Shown here piece after piece: positions 9,705-19,057 of a stretch of 64,000 nucleotides of DNA. This stretch comes from Gammaproteobacteria bacterium (GTDB lineage Bacteria; Pseudomonadota; Gammaproteobacteria; Pseudomonadales; Cellvibrionaceae), in assembly GCA_021151625.1 (NCBI GenBank), contig JAGKWY010000007.1, positions 1-64,000 on the forward strand. Reading direction: 5' to 3'. Under the pieces are notes generated by a model. The model made no database searches. It was not told where the DNA came from and saw nothing but the letters and a program-made list of their open reading frames with translations. The translations under genes were made by a program, and so were the position numbers. Every line of letters starts with the position of its first letter. Positions within the stretch are counted from its first letter, which is position 1.

Positions 9705-10685
9705 TCAGGGGCAAATAAACCCTCTCCTTCCCTGTAATCCACCACTGTGAATAGCAACTATGCGCGAACCGCGTGGCCAGTAACCCATTTGCGCCAAGCA
9801 ATGAATACCCCAGATCAACTTCAAGGTATAAACCGGATCCAGTGGAATTCCCGTCTCCTGCTCAAATGACCGCCAGAACGCAAATAAATTCGGAGGATGC
9901 TTTTTGCCATAACCTCCCCCGTGAAATCCGGAAATCAATCGCCAATTAGCAGCAGGTAAAGACTCATTAGACCGATAAAAACCTTGAGTAATACACAGCT
10001 GCCTATAGGTCTCTGCAATCCCCGTACCTAAATCACCATCGCCCTTAAGGACAGAGAAGCCCAAGGCGAGTTTGTCATGCCGTCCGGCAGCAACAAGACC
10101 AGCAGCTAAACCAGCAAGGCTAGTTCCAGTACCACAGGCGATACACACTGAAGTATAGTCACCCTTTAATTGTTCCTCTAAGGCGCGACCACTCAGGCTC
10201 ATGCCACTTGCACCCAACAACCCGGCCCCACCTTCAGGAATTAAATAAAAATCCCCATATTGATTACGCCAGTCGATCAAAAGCTCATTAAAGGATTTGC
10301 TTTGGTAAGCTTCGCGACTGATAAAAACCAGCTCCATCCCTGCCTCTTGTGCATCCTTAAGCGTTGGACTTAGTAGTTTTGGCCGCTCACCGCGCACAAC
10401 CCCCAGAGTATTGAAACCAAACTTTGCGCCAGCCATGGCCAGCGCATACAAATGATTGGAATAGGCACCACCAAAACTCAGCACTCGGGAATAACCTGCA
10501 TCGCGCGCCGCACGCAGGTTATAAAACAACTTGTAAGCCTTATTACCCGACAAGCTCACATCAATTAAGTCATCGCGCCTTACAACTAACTCCACTCCTG
10601 CAGCGCTCATCACTGGCGTAGTCGCAACTTGCAGCGGCACTGCACAGGCAAGTTTAAAAAAATCATCGTCCGAATCAATTACCAC
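9705..10685 (-). CDS. PLP-dependent D-cysteine desulfhydrase / ACC deaminase family protein
   Basis: Fold-type II PLP enzyme of 326 aa. The PLP lysine lies in LSGNKAYKL near residue 50, followed by LSFGGAYSNHLYALA and the glycine-rich phosphate-binding loop CGTGTSLAGLAAGL. These mark the DcyD/ACC deaminase family, which splits D-cysteine to pyruvate, ammonia and sulfide, or opens the ACC ring. I cannot decide the substrate. The start is GTG at 10685. A sulfur role would fit the downstream rhodanese-fusion gene, which is inference. Confidence 0.82.
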   Translation of the reverse strand: MVIDSDDDFFKLACAVPLQVATTPVMSAAGVELVVRRDDLIDVSLSGNKAYKLFYNLRAARDAGYSRVLSFGGAYSNHLYALAMAGAKFGFNTLGVVRGERPKLLSPTLKDAQEAGMELVFISREAYQSKSFNELLIDWRNQYGDFYLIPEGGAGLLGASGMSLSGRALEEQLKGDYTSVCIACGTGTSLAGLAAGLVAAGRHDKLALGFSVLKGDGDLGTGIAETYRQLCITQGFYRSNESLPAANWRLISGFHGGGYGKKHPPNLFAFWRSFEQETGIPLDPVYTLKLIWGIHCLAQMGYWPRGSRIVAIHSGGLQGRRGFICP

Positions 10686-10743
10686 TGCTTACATCAACCT
10701 ATTGAACCACTCGATACACCAATTCTTAACAACACACTAATTC

Positions 10744-12105
10744 TTAACGACGTTCAGCCACTTTTGAATAAACCACCGTCTGGTGCTGGCTGCAGCGATC
10801 ACTTTCCCCCGGATGAAATTCAAACGGCGTTTCAATCATAGTAATACTGCGCCCACAGCTATGCCCACGTGGATCTACCGCATTGCAGCAGGGCGACTGG
10901 TGATGCTCAAGCCAAGACAGATAAATTGCCTCACTCACCCCCGCCTTCTCAGCAGCATATGCCTGGGCATCTTCCAGATAAACACCTATATCATCCAGAG
11001 GGATTGCCATTTCACCCAAGCCAGGCAAGAAGGTCACTAAATTAATACCGGCTTTAGTTAAGCGCTCCAACAACTGATCACCGCTATTTTTCAGCAGCTG
11101 CTGTTGTTCGCGCTTTAAATTAACAATTTCTTCTTTTAACGCCGTTTCATTCTGGTGGCGATAAAATAATTCCACTTCACGCATATCCAGCATTTCACGC
11201 AATTCTGCAGTTGCGGCACTAATTTTGGCTTCCATTTCCAACGCAAAATTTTCTTGCAACAACTGAACTTGATTGAACTCACCCGCCTGCGCTGCTTTTA
11301 ATTTATGCGCAAAATATTCGCGCATACCTTCAATCTTATTAACCTGCGCATCCAGATTTTCCTTAAGTGCGCTATTGCGCTCGGTTAAATCGCGACTTTG
11401 TTGCTCATACTCGTGAAACTTTTGTTGATATGCCAGGGCGCGTTCCTGATGCTCCAACTGCATACTATGCACTTTGGCCTGGTGCTGGTTCATTAATGTC
11501 GCTATGCGCAGGCGCTGCTCCTTGATCAGCATGGCCATTTTATCGCGCAACTCCTGGGCGTAATGATCGTGAAGTTTTTGCTCGAGCACTTCCTGCTCGC
11601 GCGCATTATCAACCACAGGCTTTACCGCTGGAGCAGCCTTGGCTTTTTCCCGTTTGGTCGGTTTTACCACCATACCCAGGCGATTGCTTTTCACCGCTTT
11701 ACGTATGGCAACAAAACTGTTGTTACCCGTATCCATCAGCGGATCCCACAAATTTTTCTGGTGCCAGGCAATCGGGCATTGGCTATAGCAGGCCAGGCGA
11801 ATAGCACCCGCCCCCATATCCGGGCCAGTACCCGTGGCATCGATCAACTGGCGCAGAGGAACATTCCAGCGGCGATCCACCATGCCACTGGCATCAAACG
11901 AAATCAGGAAAAACACAAGACCCGTTACACACAGGGACGAATCTATCTGGATGTAGGCGGCCTTGGCGGTGGTATTAGCAAAATCTGGAAATGGGATAAA
12001 CCCATCCAAAATGGCCTCGAACTCGGGGTAGAGTAACTCGCGGGAAATCTGTTCATCCTGATACAGAAAAACCGCTTCGAGTAATTCTGCGGAAGGGGTA
12101 GACAT
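10744..12105 (-). CDS. Conserved coiled-coil protein of unknown function
   Basis: A 453-aa protein I cannot assign functionally. Residues 1-150 form a globular part with WNVPLRQLID and CYSQCPIAWHQKNLWDP. Residues 175-370 are a long charged coiled coil rich in Gln, Glu, Lys and Leu, and the C-terminal 80 residues include CCNAVDPRGHSCG, a possible Cys/His metal site. The ATG at 12105 is preferred to a TTG five codons upstream, although neither has a strong ribosome-binding site. The layout suggests a scaffold or chromosome/envelope organiser, without direct support. Confidence 0.75.
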   Translation of the reverse strand: MSTPSAELLEAVFLYQDEQISRELLYPEFEAILDGFIPFPDFANTTAKAAYIQIDSSLCVTGLVFFLISFDASGMVDRRWNVPLRQLIDATGTGPDMGAGAIRLACYSQCPIAWHQKNLWDPLMDTGNNSFVAIRKAVKSNRLGMVVKPTKREKAKAAPAVKPVVDNAREQEVLEQKLHDHYAQELRDKMAMLIKEQRLRIATLMNQHQAKVHSMQLEHQERALAYQQKFHEYEQQSRDLTERNSALKENLDAQVNKIEGMREYFAHKLKAAQAGEFNQVQLLQENFALEMEAKISAATAELREMLDMREVELFYRHQNETALKEEIVNLKREQQQLLKNSGDQLLERLTKAGINLVTFLPGLGEMAIPLDDIGVYLEDAQAYAAEKAGVSEAIYLSWLEHHQSPCCNAVDPRGHSCGRSITMIETPFEFHPGESDRCSQHQTVVYSKVAERR

Positions 12106-12200
12106 AGGCAGTCGTCTCAAAACATGCAGGAGTTATGAAGGAGAGGGATCAGAAAGCAGAGGCACCGCGAGCCTGCAGCAAATTGCTGCATAAGCCCGGG

Positions 12201-12284
12201 TTAGATATCTGAATAATCTTCTGTAGCTTCGTCATCGACGTCGTCGTAAAGATCATCCAGCAGGTCTTCAATATAGTCTTGCAT
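12201..12284 (-). CDS. Tiny acidic protein, 27 aa
   Basis: Small frame from ATG 12284 with an excellent AAAGGAG ribosome-binding site about eight bases upstream. The product starts MQDYIEDLLDDLYDDVDDE and is almost entirely Asp, Glu, Tyr and Leu, with no basic residue. It lies 95 bases upstream of the coiled-coil gene on the same strand. It does not fit the PqqA Glu-x3-Tyr pattern. It may be a genuine small protein or a leader peptide; the strong Shine-Dalgarno is the main support. Confidence 0.5.
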   Translation of the reverse strand: MQDYIEDLLDDLYDDVDDEATEDYSDI

Positions 12285-12492
12285 GGTTTCTACTCCTTTA
12301 AAGTGAATTGACAGAGGGAGCTCATCCCTTCTGACCGACTACCAAATCTGGTGTCGTTCTGGAACTTTACTCCCTGATTCCTAAATTACCAATTGCAGAT
12401 GACAATTTTATGTATACCGATTTTTTATTAGCCCACTATCAAATGGCTATAAAAACCGGGGAGCACCTGCAAAATGACAGCAAATAAAAAAA

Positions 12493-12516
12493 CCCGCACT
12501 TAAAACTAAGTGCGGG
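12493..12516 (-). terminator. Terminator of the tRNA operon
   Basis: Perfect 10-bp stem CCCGCACTTA/TAAGTGCGGG with an AAAC loop, followed on the minus strand by TTTTTTTATTTG. It lies just past the 3' end of tRNA-Asp. Confidence 0.88.
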
Positions 12517-12528
12517 CTTTTAGTATAG

Positions 12529-12605
12529 TGGCGGACCGGACGGGGCTCGAACCCGCGACCTCCGGCGTGACAGGCCGGCATTCTAACCGACTGAACTACC
12601 GGTCC
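12529..12605 (-). tRNA. tRNA-Asp (GTC)
   Basis: On the minus strand the acceptor stem GGACCGG pairs with CCGGTCC, discriminator G and encoded CCA follow. The D arm (GTTCAGTCGGTTAGAAT), anticodon loop CTGTCAC with GTC, and T arm GCGGGTTCGAGCCCCGT are all standard. It is 37 bases downstream of tRNA-Val and cotranscribed with it. Confidence 0.97.
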
Positions 12606-12641
12606 GCGAATGCTTCTCAAACGAGCCTCCCTGACGGGATT

Positions 12642-12717
12642 TGGTGGGCGGTACAAGACTCGAACTTGTGACCCATGCCTTGTAAGGGCATTGCTCTACC
12701 AACTGAGCTAACCGCCC
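12642..12717 (-). tRNA. tRNA-Val (TAC)
   Basis: Minus-strand cloverleaf with acceptor GGGCGGT/ACCGCCC, discriminator A and encoded CCA. Anticodon stem ATGCC/GGCAT encloses loop CTTACAA, giving TAC for valine. The T loop TTCGAGT is intact. It is the first gene of the two-tRNA operon. Confidence 0.97.
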
Positions 12718-12734
12718 CTCGTTGAGAGGTGCGC

Positions 12735-12762
12735 ATTCTAACGAATCTGGCTTGAGTGTCAA
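12735..12762 (-). promoter_or_regulatory. Sigma-70 promoter of the tRNA-Val/tRNA-Asp operon
   Basis: Minus strand: perfect -35 TTGACA (12757-12762), 16-bp spacer, -10 TAGAAT (12735-12740), then TGCGC near the start point, about 10-17 bases before mature tRNA-Val. A GC-rich discriminator fits stringent control of stable RNA. Confidence 0.8.
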
Positions 12763-12951
12763 ACGTTTTTTCACAAGAAATTTAAACTTTTACGAAATCG
12801 CTTAAACCTTCAGCAATAGTGGATAAAAAGCCAACAGAAAACCCTGTAGTCGACTAAAAAAATACCTGCATCTTCCAGCAATCGATATATTAAGGTCTAA
12901 CCAACAAGCTGCTAGATTTAATAACCTGCTATTACCTCAAGTCATTACACA

Positions 12952-14367
12952 ATGAGCCAGACTTCCGTTGCTGAAACACTAAGCACTACCCTGCCCGCCA
13001 GCGAGCCGAGCTCCTGGATGGGATTGCTAGTAATATTCCTGCTCATCCTGCAGACGCTGCTGATCATTGGTTTGCAACGCAGCCGCTTGAGTAATAAACG
13101 CGCACGCAAAGCGCTCAAAGAATCGCAAAAAGCGCTGGAAGATAAAATTCAGGATCGCACCAAAAGCCTCCATCGTATTAATGACTTGTTAATAGATGAA
13201 GTCGCTCGCCACGAGCAGACCGGTCGTCAATTGCGCGAAACAAAGCTTTACCTGCAAAGCATGATCAACTCCATGCCCTCAATTATTATTGGCGTTACTG
13301 CTTACGGTGAGGTCACGCACTGGAATGCCGCTGCCGAAAATGCGTTTGAAATTTTTTCCAATGAAGCCCTGGGCCGAAATATCACCGATCTGTTACCGCT
13401 ATTTCCAGTCACCATCAATGTAATTCGCGGTTCAATTCGCGGTGGAGAGCCCTACTCCATTCAACACACGCAACACCAGGAACATGAAAAAAAGCGTTAC
13501 TTCGAAATTACTATTTACCCCCTCATATCCAGCAGCGAACAAGGGGCAGTAATTCGTGTTGACGATGTCACTATGAAAGTGACTATTGAAAACCTGATGA
13601 TTCAAAATGAAAAAATGTATTCATTGGGTGAAGTTGCTGCCGGCATAGCTCATGAAATAAATAATCCGCTCAGTGTGATATTGCAAAACGTACAAAATAT
13701 TGTGCGTCGCACCGATATTCATTTCGGCACCAACACTGAGCGCGCCAATGAGCTGGGAATAAATATTGATGCGGTAGACCATTATTTAAAAGCGCGCGAA
13801 ATTCCGCTGATGCTGGATTCAATCCGTGAAGCAGGCGAACGCTCGGCAACCATAGTACGCAATATGCTGGAGTTTTCGCACAACTCCCAACGCAAAACCA
13901 GCCTGATAGATATCAAGCACCTACTCGAGCAAACCATTGCACTTAACCAAAGCAGTACACCAAAAGCACCAGGCACACAGGGCATTCAACTCATTACGGA
14001 ATTTAGCGATTACCTACCTGCAATTAATGCTTCTGCCCCTGAATTACAGCAAGTACTGTTGAATTTATTGCGTAATGCCAAACAGGCATTGCTCAGCCAG
14101 GAAATTGATAATCCTTGCATATGGGTACGTGCTTACCCTCAGGAACACCAACTTGTGATAGAGATACAGGACAATGGCCCCGGCATGACCGATACTGTTC
14201 GCCAACATATCTTCGAGCCATTTTTTACCACTAAGGAAGTTGGCTCAGGCACAGGTTTGGGACTTTCGGTTTCTTATTTCATTATTACCGAGCGCCACCA
14301 GGGAACGATTGATGTAAAAACCAGCCCGGGTAAAGGGAGCAGCTTTATTATCAGATTGCCGCTCTAA
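12952..14367 (+). CDS. PAS-domain sensor histidine kinase
   Basis: Inner-membrane kinase of 471 aa with one N-terminal transmembrane helix (residues 22-42), a coiled coil (about 48-105), a PAS domain (about 105-215), a HisKA domain with the phospho-accepting His234 in GIAHEINNPLS, and a HATPase domain with the N box LLNLLRNAKQALL, G1 box DNGPGM and G2 box GSGTGLGLS. It resembles NtrB/DctB-type kinases in its H box. No response regulator is adjacent, so its partner is elsewhere. The HEINNPLSVI H box is typical of kinases pairing with sigma-54 activators or receiver-only proteins. Confidence 0.92.
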   Translation: MSQTSVAETLSTTLPASEPSSWMGLLVIFLLILQTLLIIGLQRSRLSNKRARKALKESQKALEDKIQDRTKSLHRINDLLIDEVARHEQTGRQLRETKLYLQSMINSMPSIIIGVTAYGEVTHWNAAAENAFEIFSNEALGRNITDLLPLFPVTINVIRGSIRGGEPYSIQHTQHQEHEKKRYFEITIYPLISSSEQGAVIRVDDVTMKVTIENLMIQNEKMYSLGEVAAGIAHEINNPLSVILQNVQNIVRRTDIHFGTNTERANELGINIDAVDHYLKAREIPLMLDSIREAGERSATIVRNMLEFSHNSQRKTSLIDIKHLLEQTIALNQSSTPKAPGTQGIQLITEFSDYLPAINASAPELQQVLLNLLRNAKQALLSQEIDNPCIWVRAYPQEHQLVIEIQDNGPGMTDTVRQHIFEPFFTTKEVGSGTGLGLSVSYFIITERHQGTIDVKTSPGKGSSFIIRLPL

Positions 14368-14420
14368 TACATTGGGGATAACAATCAACCACCCTATCGT
14401 TCAGCACAGGATAAGAATAA

Positions 14421-15155
14421 ATGAATCGCAAACTGTTTCTGCCTACCGCCACACTAAGTGCTTTGTTATTGCAAGCCTGCGCAGCACCACCGGTGGCACC
14501 GCCAAGCCCTGATTCCCTGGCGCAAGCTGCCACTTCGGTGTTAGAAGAGGCCGTTTATTACTCCACGCTATTTTCAAGTTGCGCTTCATTAGGTGGTGAA
14601 ATAGAAGTTGATGCTATTAGCAAACAGCAGGATTGGCTTAACACTAACAATCAATTGTTGTTGTCGGCAGACCAGCTTTACAGCAAACAACAAGCTGCCA
14701 ATACCTTCGAGTACCAAAGCAAAACACTGGCCCCCGCCGCCATCAAATTAGCGCGTGAGGCAAAGCAGCGCGCAATTAAAGAGTTGGCGCTCAGCCAACG
14801 CACGCCGCTAAACCAGATTAAAACCTGCGAATTTCGCTTGAACAAAATTAACTCTGCATCGAATAACCTGGCAAAACTCCCTAACATTGCGCCCTACACC
14901 GCTGAATTGTTAACTCATTTGCCATTGGACCAAGTGATTACCAATATCCCCAGCCTTGCTGGTGGCATCACTGAAGTAGCTCCCGGGCCAACCTATTACA
15001 AACTGGTTAAAGAACATGAGGGAAAATGTCCTACCGGTTTTACCCTGAGCATAGTGAACCAATGGCCTATAGAGGCTTATGCTAATTTCTGTGGAGATGA
15101 CTCAGTCGAAGTCCTCACCTGCGACTGGGGCAAATGCGAGTCGAAGACGTTATAA
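14421..15155 (+). CDS. Putative lipoprotein of unknown function
   Basis: A 244-aa envelope protein with a type II signal peptide and lipobox LLLQAC (lipidated Cys at about residue 20). A proline-rich stretch and a mostly helical domain follow, with several cysteines towards the C terminus (EGKCPTGF, NFCGDD, TCDWGKC) that probably form disulfides. It lies 53 bases after the histidine kinase on the same strand and may share its transcript. No family recognised. Confidence 0.75.
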   Translation: MNRKLFLPTATLSALLLQACAAPPVAPPSPDSLAQAATSVLEEAVYYSTLFSSCASLGGEIEVDAISKQQDWLNTNNQLLLSADQLYSKQQAANTFEYQSKTLAPAAIKLAREAKQRAIKELALSQRTPLNQIKTCEFRLNKINSASNNLAKLPNIAPYTAELLTHLPLDQVITNIPSLAGGITEVAPGPTYYKLVKEHEGKCPTGFTLSIVNQWPIEAYANFCGDDSVEVLTCDWGKCESKTL

Positions 15156-15165
15156 TGGCGGCAAA

Positions 15166-15189
15166 CGGGCTGCGCACTTACGCAGCCCG
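15166..15189 (+). terminator. Probable terminator after the lipoprotein gene
   Basis: Nine-bp stem CGGGCTGCG/CGCAGCCCG with a CACTTA loop, 10 bases after the lipoprotein stop, followed by CCTTGTTAT. The T-tract is weak, so termination may be partial and read into trmA. Confidence 0.65.
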
Positions 15190-15212
15190 CCTTGTTATGT
15201 ATTGAGCCATTT

Positions 15213-16295
15213 ATGACCAACAGTGATTTTTCCCCAGCCTCCTACCAACAGCAACTAAATGCAAAGCTCACCAAGATCCAACTGGATTTTGCCGAGTTCG
15301 CTTTACCAGAAATACAGGTATTCCCCTCCGCAGAACAGCATTACCGCATGCGTGCCGAGTTTCGTGTATGGCATAAACAAGCGCTCACCGACTATGTCAT
15401 GTTTGATGAAGCCAAACGCCCCTACGCCATCTATGAATTTCCGGTTGGCTCAGCCTTAATGAACCAATTAATGCCTGTGCTATTAGCGGCCATTAACGCT
15501 GATGAGTTACTGCGCCATAAACTTTATCAAGTCGATTTTCTCACCACCCAAAGTGGCGAAGCGCTGATTACGCTGATTTATCATAAGCCGCTGACTGAGG
15601 ATTGGATTGCCAAAGCGAAAGCACTAAAACAGCAACTGGGTATTGATATTGTCGGTCGCAGCCGCAAGCAGCGTTTATTGGTAGAACGAGACCACGTGAT
15701 TGAACGTATGCAGGTATTGGGGCGCGATTATTTTTACCAGCAAGTGGAAGCGAGCTTTACCCAACCCAATGCCGGTGTATGCCAATCCATGTTGAGCTGG
15801 GCGGTAGAAAACAGCAAGGGATTTGGCGGGGACTTGCTAGAGCTTTATTGTGGTAATGGCAACTTCACCCTGCCACTGGCACAAAATTTTTCCAAGGTTT
15901 TGGCAACCGAGGTTTCAAAAACCTCCGTTGATTCTGCGCAATACAATATTGCACGCAACCAGATTGAAAATATCCAGATCGCACGCATGTCGAGTGAGGA
16001 ATTTTCGCAAGCAATGGATGGTGTACGCGAGTTTAATCGCCTGCGCCATGTGAATTTGGCGGATTACAATTTTTCCAGCATTTTTGTCGACCCACCTCGC
16101 GCAGGCCTTGACCCACACACTACCAGCATTACACAGCGCTTCGATAATATTATTTATATTTCCTGCAACCCGGATACGCTGCGCGATAATTTGCGCACCA
16201 TTAGCCAAACACACCAGATCAAAGCCTTTGCCCTCTTCGATCAATTCCCTTACACCCATCACGCAGAGTGCGGTGTGATTTTGCAGAAAAAATAA
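15213..16295 (+). CDS. trmA: tRNA (uracil-5-)-methyltransferase
   Basis: SAM-dependent enzyme that makes 5-methyluridine-54 in the tRNA T loop, 360 aa from the ATG at 15213. A TTG at 15192 also opens the frame but overlaps the preceding stem-loop region and has poorer context. Motifs include LELYCGNGNFTLPLA (SAM binding), FVDPPRAGLD, the catalytic Cys in ISCNPDTL and the general-base Glu in HHAECGVIL at the C terminus. The N-terminal sequence SYQQQLNAKL and the length match TrmA rather than RlmC/RlmD. Confidence 0.95.
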   Translation: MTNSDFSPASYQQQLNAKLTKIQLDFAEFALPEIQVFPSAEQHYRMRAEFRVWHKQALTDYVMFDEAKRPYAIYEFPVGSALMNQLMPVLLAAINADELLRHKLYQVDFLTTQSGEALITLIYHKPLTEDWIAKAKALKQQLGIDIVGRSRKQRLLVERDHVIERMQVLGRDYFYQQVEASFTQPNAGVCQSMLSWAVENSKGFGGDLLELYCGNGNFTLPLAQNFSKVLATEVSKTSVDSAQYNIARNQIENIQIARMSSEEFSQAMDGVREFNRLRHVNLADYNFSSIFVDPPRAGLDPHTTSITQRFDNIIYISCNPDTLRDNLRTISQTHQIKAFALFDQFPYTHHAECGVILQKK

Positions 16296-16324
16296 TCTTG
16301 TCGATTTAGAAAACCCGCATCGAT

Positions 16325-16834
16325 TTACACAAAAACTTGTGTCATATAAAACGCAGGCCCAGTATAAGACTCCAAATGCTGTTGCTGGGTCGGTGTTAAA
16401 TCCGCAAACTCGGTAAAGCCCATTTTTTGCCAGAACCTTCTGGAGTCTTGCACCGAAACCAAAGCAGCACCAGATAACTGCCGTAATTTTGCCTGCTGCA
16501 GTGAATGCTTAACCAACAGGGGTCCCAAGCCACAACCCGCCGCGGATTTACTGATTGCAAGGTCATGCAAATACAAATGATCTGCATCTGGCTTATGCGA
16601 AAATTCACTGCCCCAAGGCGTTACTGAACCCGCATGGGATAAATAGCCCACCAAATAACCACACACACCTTGCTCACCTTCAACAACCCAGGAAGTATCA
16701 GGTACATTAGCCAGACGCGCAGCAAGTATCGCTTCGTCCTCCACCATTTCATCCACATAGGCTTCAAGCTGAATTCGCATAACATCATTCAGGTCACTGG
16801 CTTGCATAGCGCGACAAGCAAATAATGGTTGCAT
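16325..16834 (-). CDS. GNAT-family N-acetyltransferase
   Basis: A 169-aa acetyltransferase of unknown substrate. The acetyl-CoA-binding region is LHDLAISKSAAGCGLGPLLV (a variant of the R/Q-x-x-G-x-G/A loop, here AAGCGLG), followed by VSVQDSRRFWQKMGF, the usual C-terminal GNAT strand-helix. Its ATG overlaps the stop of the DUF2489 gene (TAATG), so the two are translationally coupled. Confidence 0.85.
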   Translation of the reverse strand: MQPLFACRAMQASDLNDVMRIQLEAYVDEMVEDEAILAARLANVPDTSWVVEGEQGVCGYLVGYLSHAGSVTPWGSEFSHKPDADHLYLHDLAISKSAAGCGLGPLLVKHSLQQAKLRQLSGAALVSVQDSRRFWQKMGFTEFADLTPTQQQHLESYTGPAFYMTQVFV

Positions 16835-17307
16835 TAAAACGCCCTGCCCTGAATACGTTTTGCCGCATCCATTACAAAATCATTAAAAGTGGATTCATGG
16901 CGCAAGCGCTCAATATCGAATTGATTTTGCTCGGCTTTGGATAACTGCTTCCAGGCTTCCAGATAGGGAATATGCGCCGTTTTGTCACGTAACTGATAGA
17001 ACGCTGAAAATTCTTCTTTAACAGCAACCTGAACATTCAGGGAATCCAGGCAACCGGAAATACGAATGCATGCTTCCGTTAAACTCAACTCATCGTTGTG
17101 CAATGCCTGGGCGAGAATCTGGACACTTTTGTTTAACCATTCACGCTGTTCTTGTTGCGCTTTTTGATTGGCCTCTTCCAATGCCTTAAGTTTGGCTGCG
17201 CGTTCTTTTTGTTGACGATAGACTTTGTACACCAGCCGCGTAGCAATAGCCGCTAACACCACGATAATCAGCGCACCTAATACAATAAAACACCACAACC
17301 AATTCAT
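16834..17307 (-). CDS. DUF2489 family membrane protein
   Basis: A 157-aa protein with one N-terminal transmembrane helix (residues 4-26), a charged coiled-coil linker (about 30-62) and a helical cytoplasmic domain with SLTEACIRISGCLD and HIPYLEAWKQLSKAE. These match DUF2489 of gammaproteobacteria as I recall it. Function unknown. It lies between rmuC and the GNAT gene and is coupled to the latter. Confidence 0.8.
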   Translation of the reverse strand: MNWLWCFIVLGALIIVVLAAIATRLVYKVYRQQKERAAKLKALEEANQKAQQEQREWLNKSVQILAQALHNDELSLTEACIRISGCLDSLNVQVAVKEEFSAFYQLRDKTAHIPYLEAWKQLSKAEQNQFDIERLRHESTFNDFVMDAAKRIQGRAF

Positions 17308-17416
17308 AACCTGTCTCTACATTTCACTAACAACTACACAACCGCAGTCGATTAACACTAACTGGTAAACAGTTACTGGCAGCAACTACTTACAAATAAT
17401 GGCATTCAAACGATAA

Positions 17417-18946
17417 TCAGGTGTTTTCACCTGACTCTTCAGTTGCCTCTTCCAGCAACAAAGTCTCTGCGTCTACACCAGCGTCTTCCAGCAGTGCACC
17501 GGAAATACTGCGCTTGGTTTTGGCGCCCAGCCGGCGAATATCATCAACGCGTTTTACCAGATTGCCGCGACCAGTTTGCAAACGCTCGCGCGCCTTGGTG
17601 TAAGACTCCTGGGTTTTGTTAATTGCATTGCCGATGGCATCCAGCGATTCCAGCAAGAGCACAAATTGATCATGCAATGCACCCGCTTCTTTGGCGATAC
17701 GCTCAGCGTTTTTATTTTGCTTTTCATAGCGCCAGATATTTTCGACAGTGCGCAGGGTGGCTAGCAAGGTAGTTGGGCTAACCAGCACTATGTGGCGATC
17801 ATAAGCTTCACGATACAAGGCAGGTTCATGTTGCAAGGCAAGCATAAACGCCGCTTCAATCGGGATAAAAATAAATACGAAATCCAGTGCTTTAATGCCG
17901 TCGATCTTTTCGTAATCTTTAATGCTCAAACCCTTGATATGACTACGCAGCGAATTGATATGGTTCGCGAGAAATTGCTTGCGCTCAAATTCATCATCAC
18001 TGCTGCAATATTTTTCGTAATCGACCAATGAACACTTGGCATCAATCACTATGTCTTTGTTTTCCGGCAAATGGATAATCACATCGGGCATTAACCGGCT
18101 GCCGTCGGTGCCAGTGAAATTCACTTGTGTATCGTATTCGCGCCCTTTTGTTAAACCGGACTCTTCCAACAAACGCTCTAATACCACTTCGCCCCAGTTA
18201 CCCTGGGCTTTGGTATTACCTTTTAAGGCTTGCGCGAGGTTGACGGCATCCTCGCCGATTTTTTGCGCCTGCTTTTGTAACTCCACTACCTGCCCCGCCA
18301 AACGGTTGCGCTCGGCGTTTTCTTTTTCGTAAACATCTTCCACTTTTTTACGGAACTCGCTGAGTTGCAATTTCAGCGGGTCCAGAGTGCTATCCAGCAG
18401 GGTTTTACTATTGCTGCTGAATTGCTGCTGCTTGTTTTCAAATATTTTATTGGCCAGGTTTTCAAACTCTTTGGCCAAATCTGCCCTGGCGTTCTGCAAC
18501 AGCGCCAACTGCTCGGCAAAATGTTTGCGCTCCTGCTCGAGGCGGGTTTGCAGCTCGGTAGCATTTTTTTCCAACAGAGTCAGTTGCTCATCTTTACGTA
18601 GGGATTGCTGTTGCAATGCATCAAAGTGACGGGTTTTCTCGCGTAGCGCCGCAGCGTCCTGGCGACTATCACCCAGCTCTTGTTGCAACTGCTGTACTTG
18701 TTGCTGGGTTCCCTGAAGCTGGCCTTTAAGTTCTACCGACTGCTGTTTTAGTTGCGCAGACTCTTGCTGCAAACTGGCTTCACGCAGGGCATGGATATGT
18801 TGAGCCTGTTGCTGGGCCGACTCCAACTCAAAGGTTTTCGCCAGTATTGCCTGTTCCTGGCGACGCCCCAGTAGCCAATACACCAGCAATGCACCAGAAA
18901 CCAATCCCGCCAAGGCGGCGAGGAGAAGAATAAGGGATGAACTCAC
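17417..18946 (-). CDS. rmuC: RmuC-family DNA recombination protein
   Basis: A 509-aa protein with an N-terminal membrane anchor (residues 3-25), a long coiled coil (about 35-190) and the conserved RmuC domain (about 230-430), including GNWGEVVLERLLEESGL, the acidic/lysine motif DVIIHLPENKDIVIDAKCSL (a PD-(D/E)XK-like core) and FVFIFIPIEAAFM. RmuC limits recombination of short inverted repeats in E. coli. The start is GTG at 18946 with GGAG upstream. The C-terminal tail is rich in Glu. Confidence 0.94.
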   Translation of the reverse strand: MSSSLILLLAALAGLVSGALLVYWLLGRRQEQAILAKTFELESAQQQAQHIHALREASLQQESAQLKQQSVELKGQLQGTQQQVQQLQQELGDSRQDAAALREKTRHFDALQQQSLRKDEQLTLLEKNATELQTRLEQERKHFAEQLALLQNARADLAKEFENLANKIFENKQQQFSSNSKTLLDSTLDPLKLQLSEFRKKVEDVYEKENAERNRLAGQVVELQKQAQKIGEDAVNLAQALKGNTKAQGNWGEVVLERLLEESGLTKGREYDTQVNFTGTDGSRLMPDVIIHLPENKDIVIDAKCSLVDYEKYCSSDDEFERKQFLANHINSLRSHIKGLSIKDYEKIDGIKALDFVFIFIPIEAAFMLALQHEPALYREAYDRHIVLVSPTTLLATLRTVENIWRYEKQNKNAERIAKEAGALHDQFVLLLESLDAIGNAINKTQESYTKARERLQTGRGNLVKRVDDIRRLGAKTKRSISGALLEDAGVDAETLLLEEATEESGENT

Positions 18947-19057
18947 AGGAAAACTCCAGAATGCAAACGCCGCTAGGCATTATTGGCCCCGGCCGTTAAA
19001 ATCGGCTGCCATTTTAGCAATACTTGCCCACTTTCAGGCGATTTGATTAACCCGCAC

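Noticed and set aside
12201..12284. PqqA-like precursor peptide
   Set aside because: The peptide lacks the Glu-x3-Tyr cross-link motif and no pqq genes are nearby.
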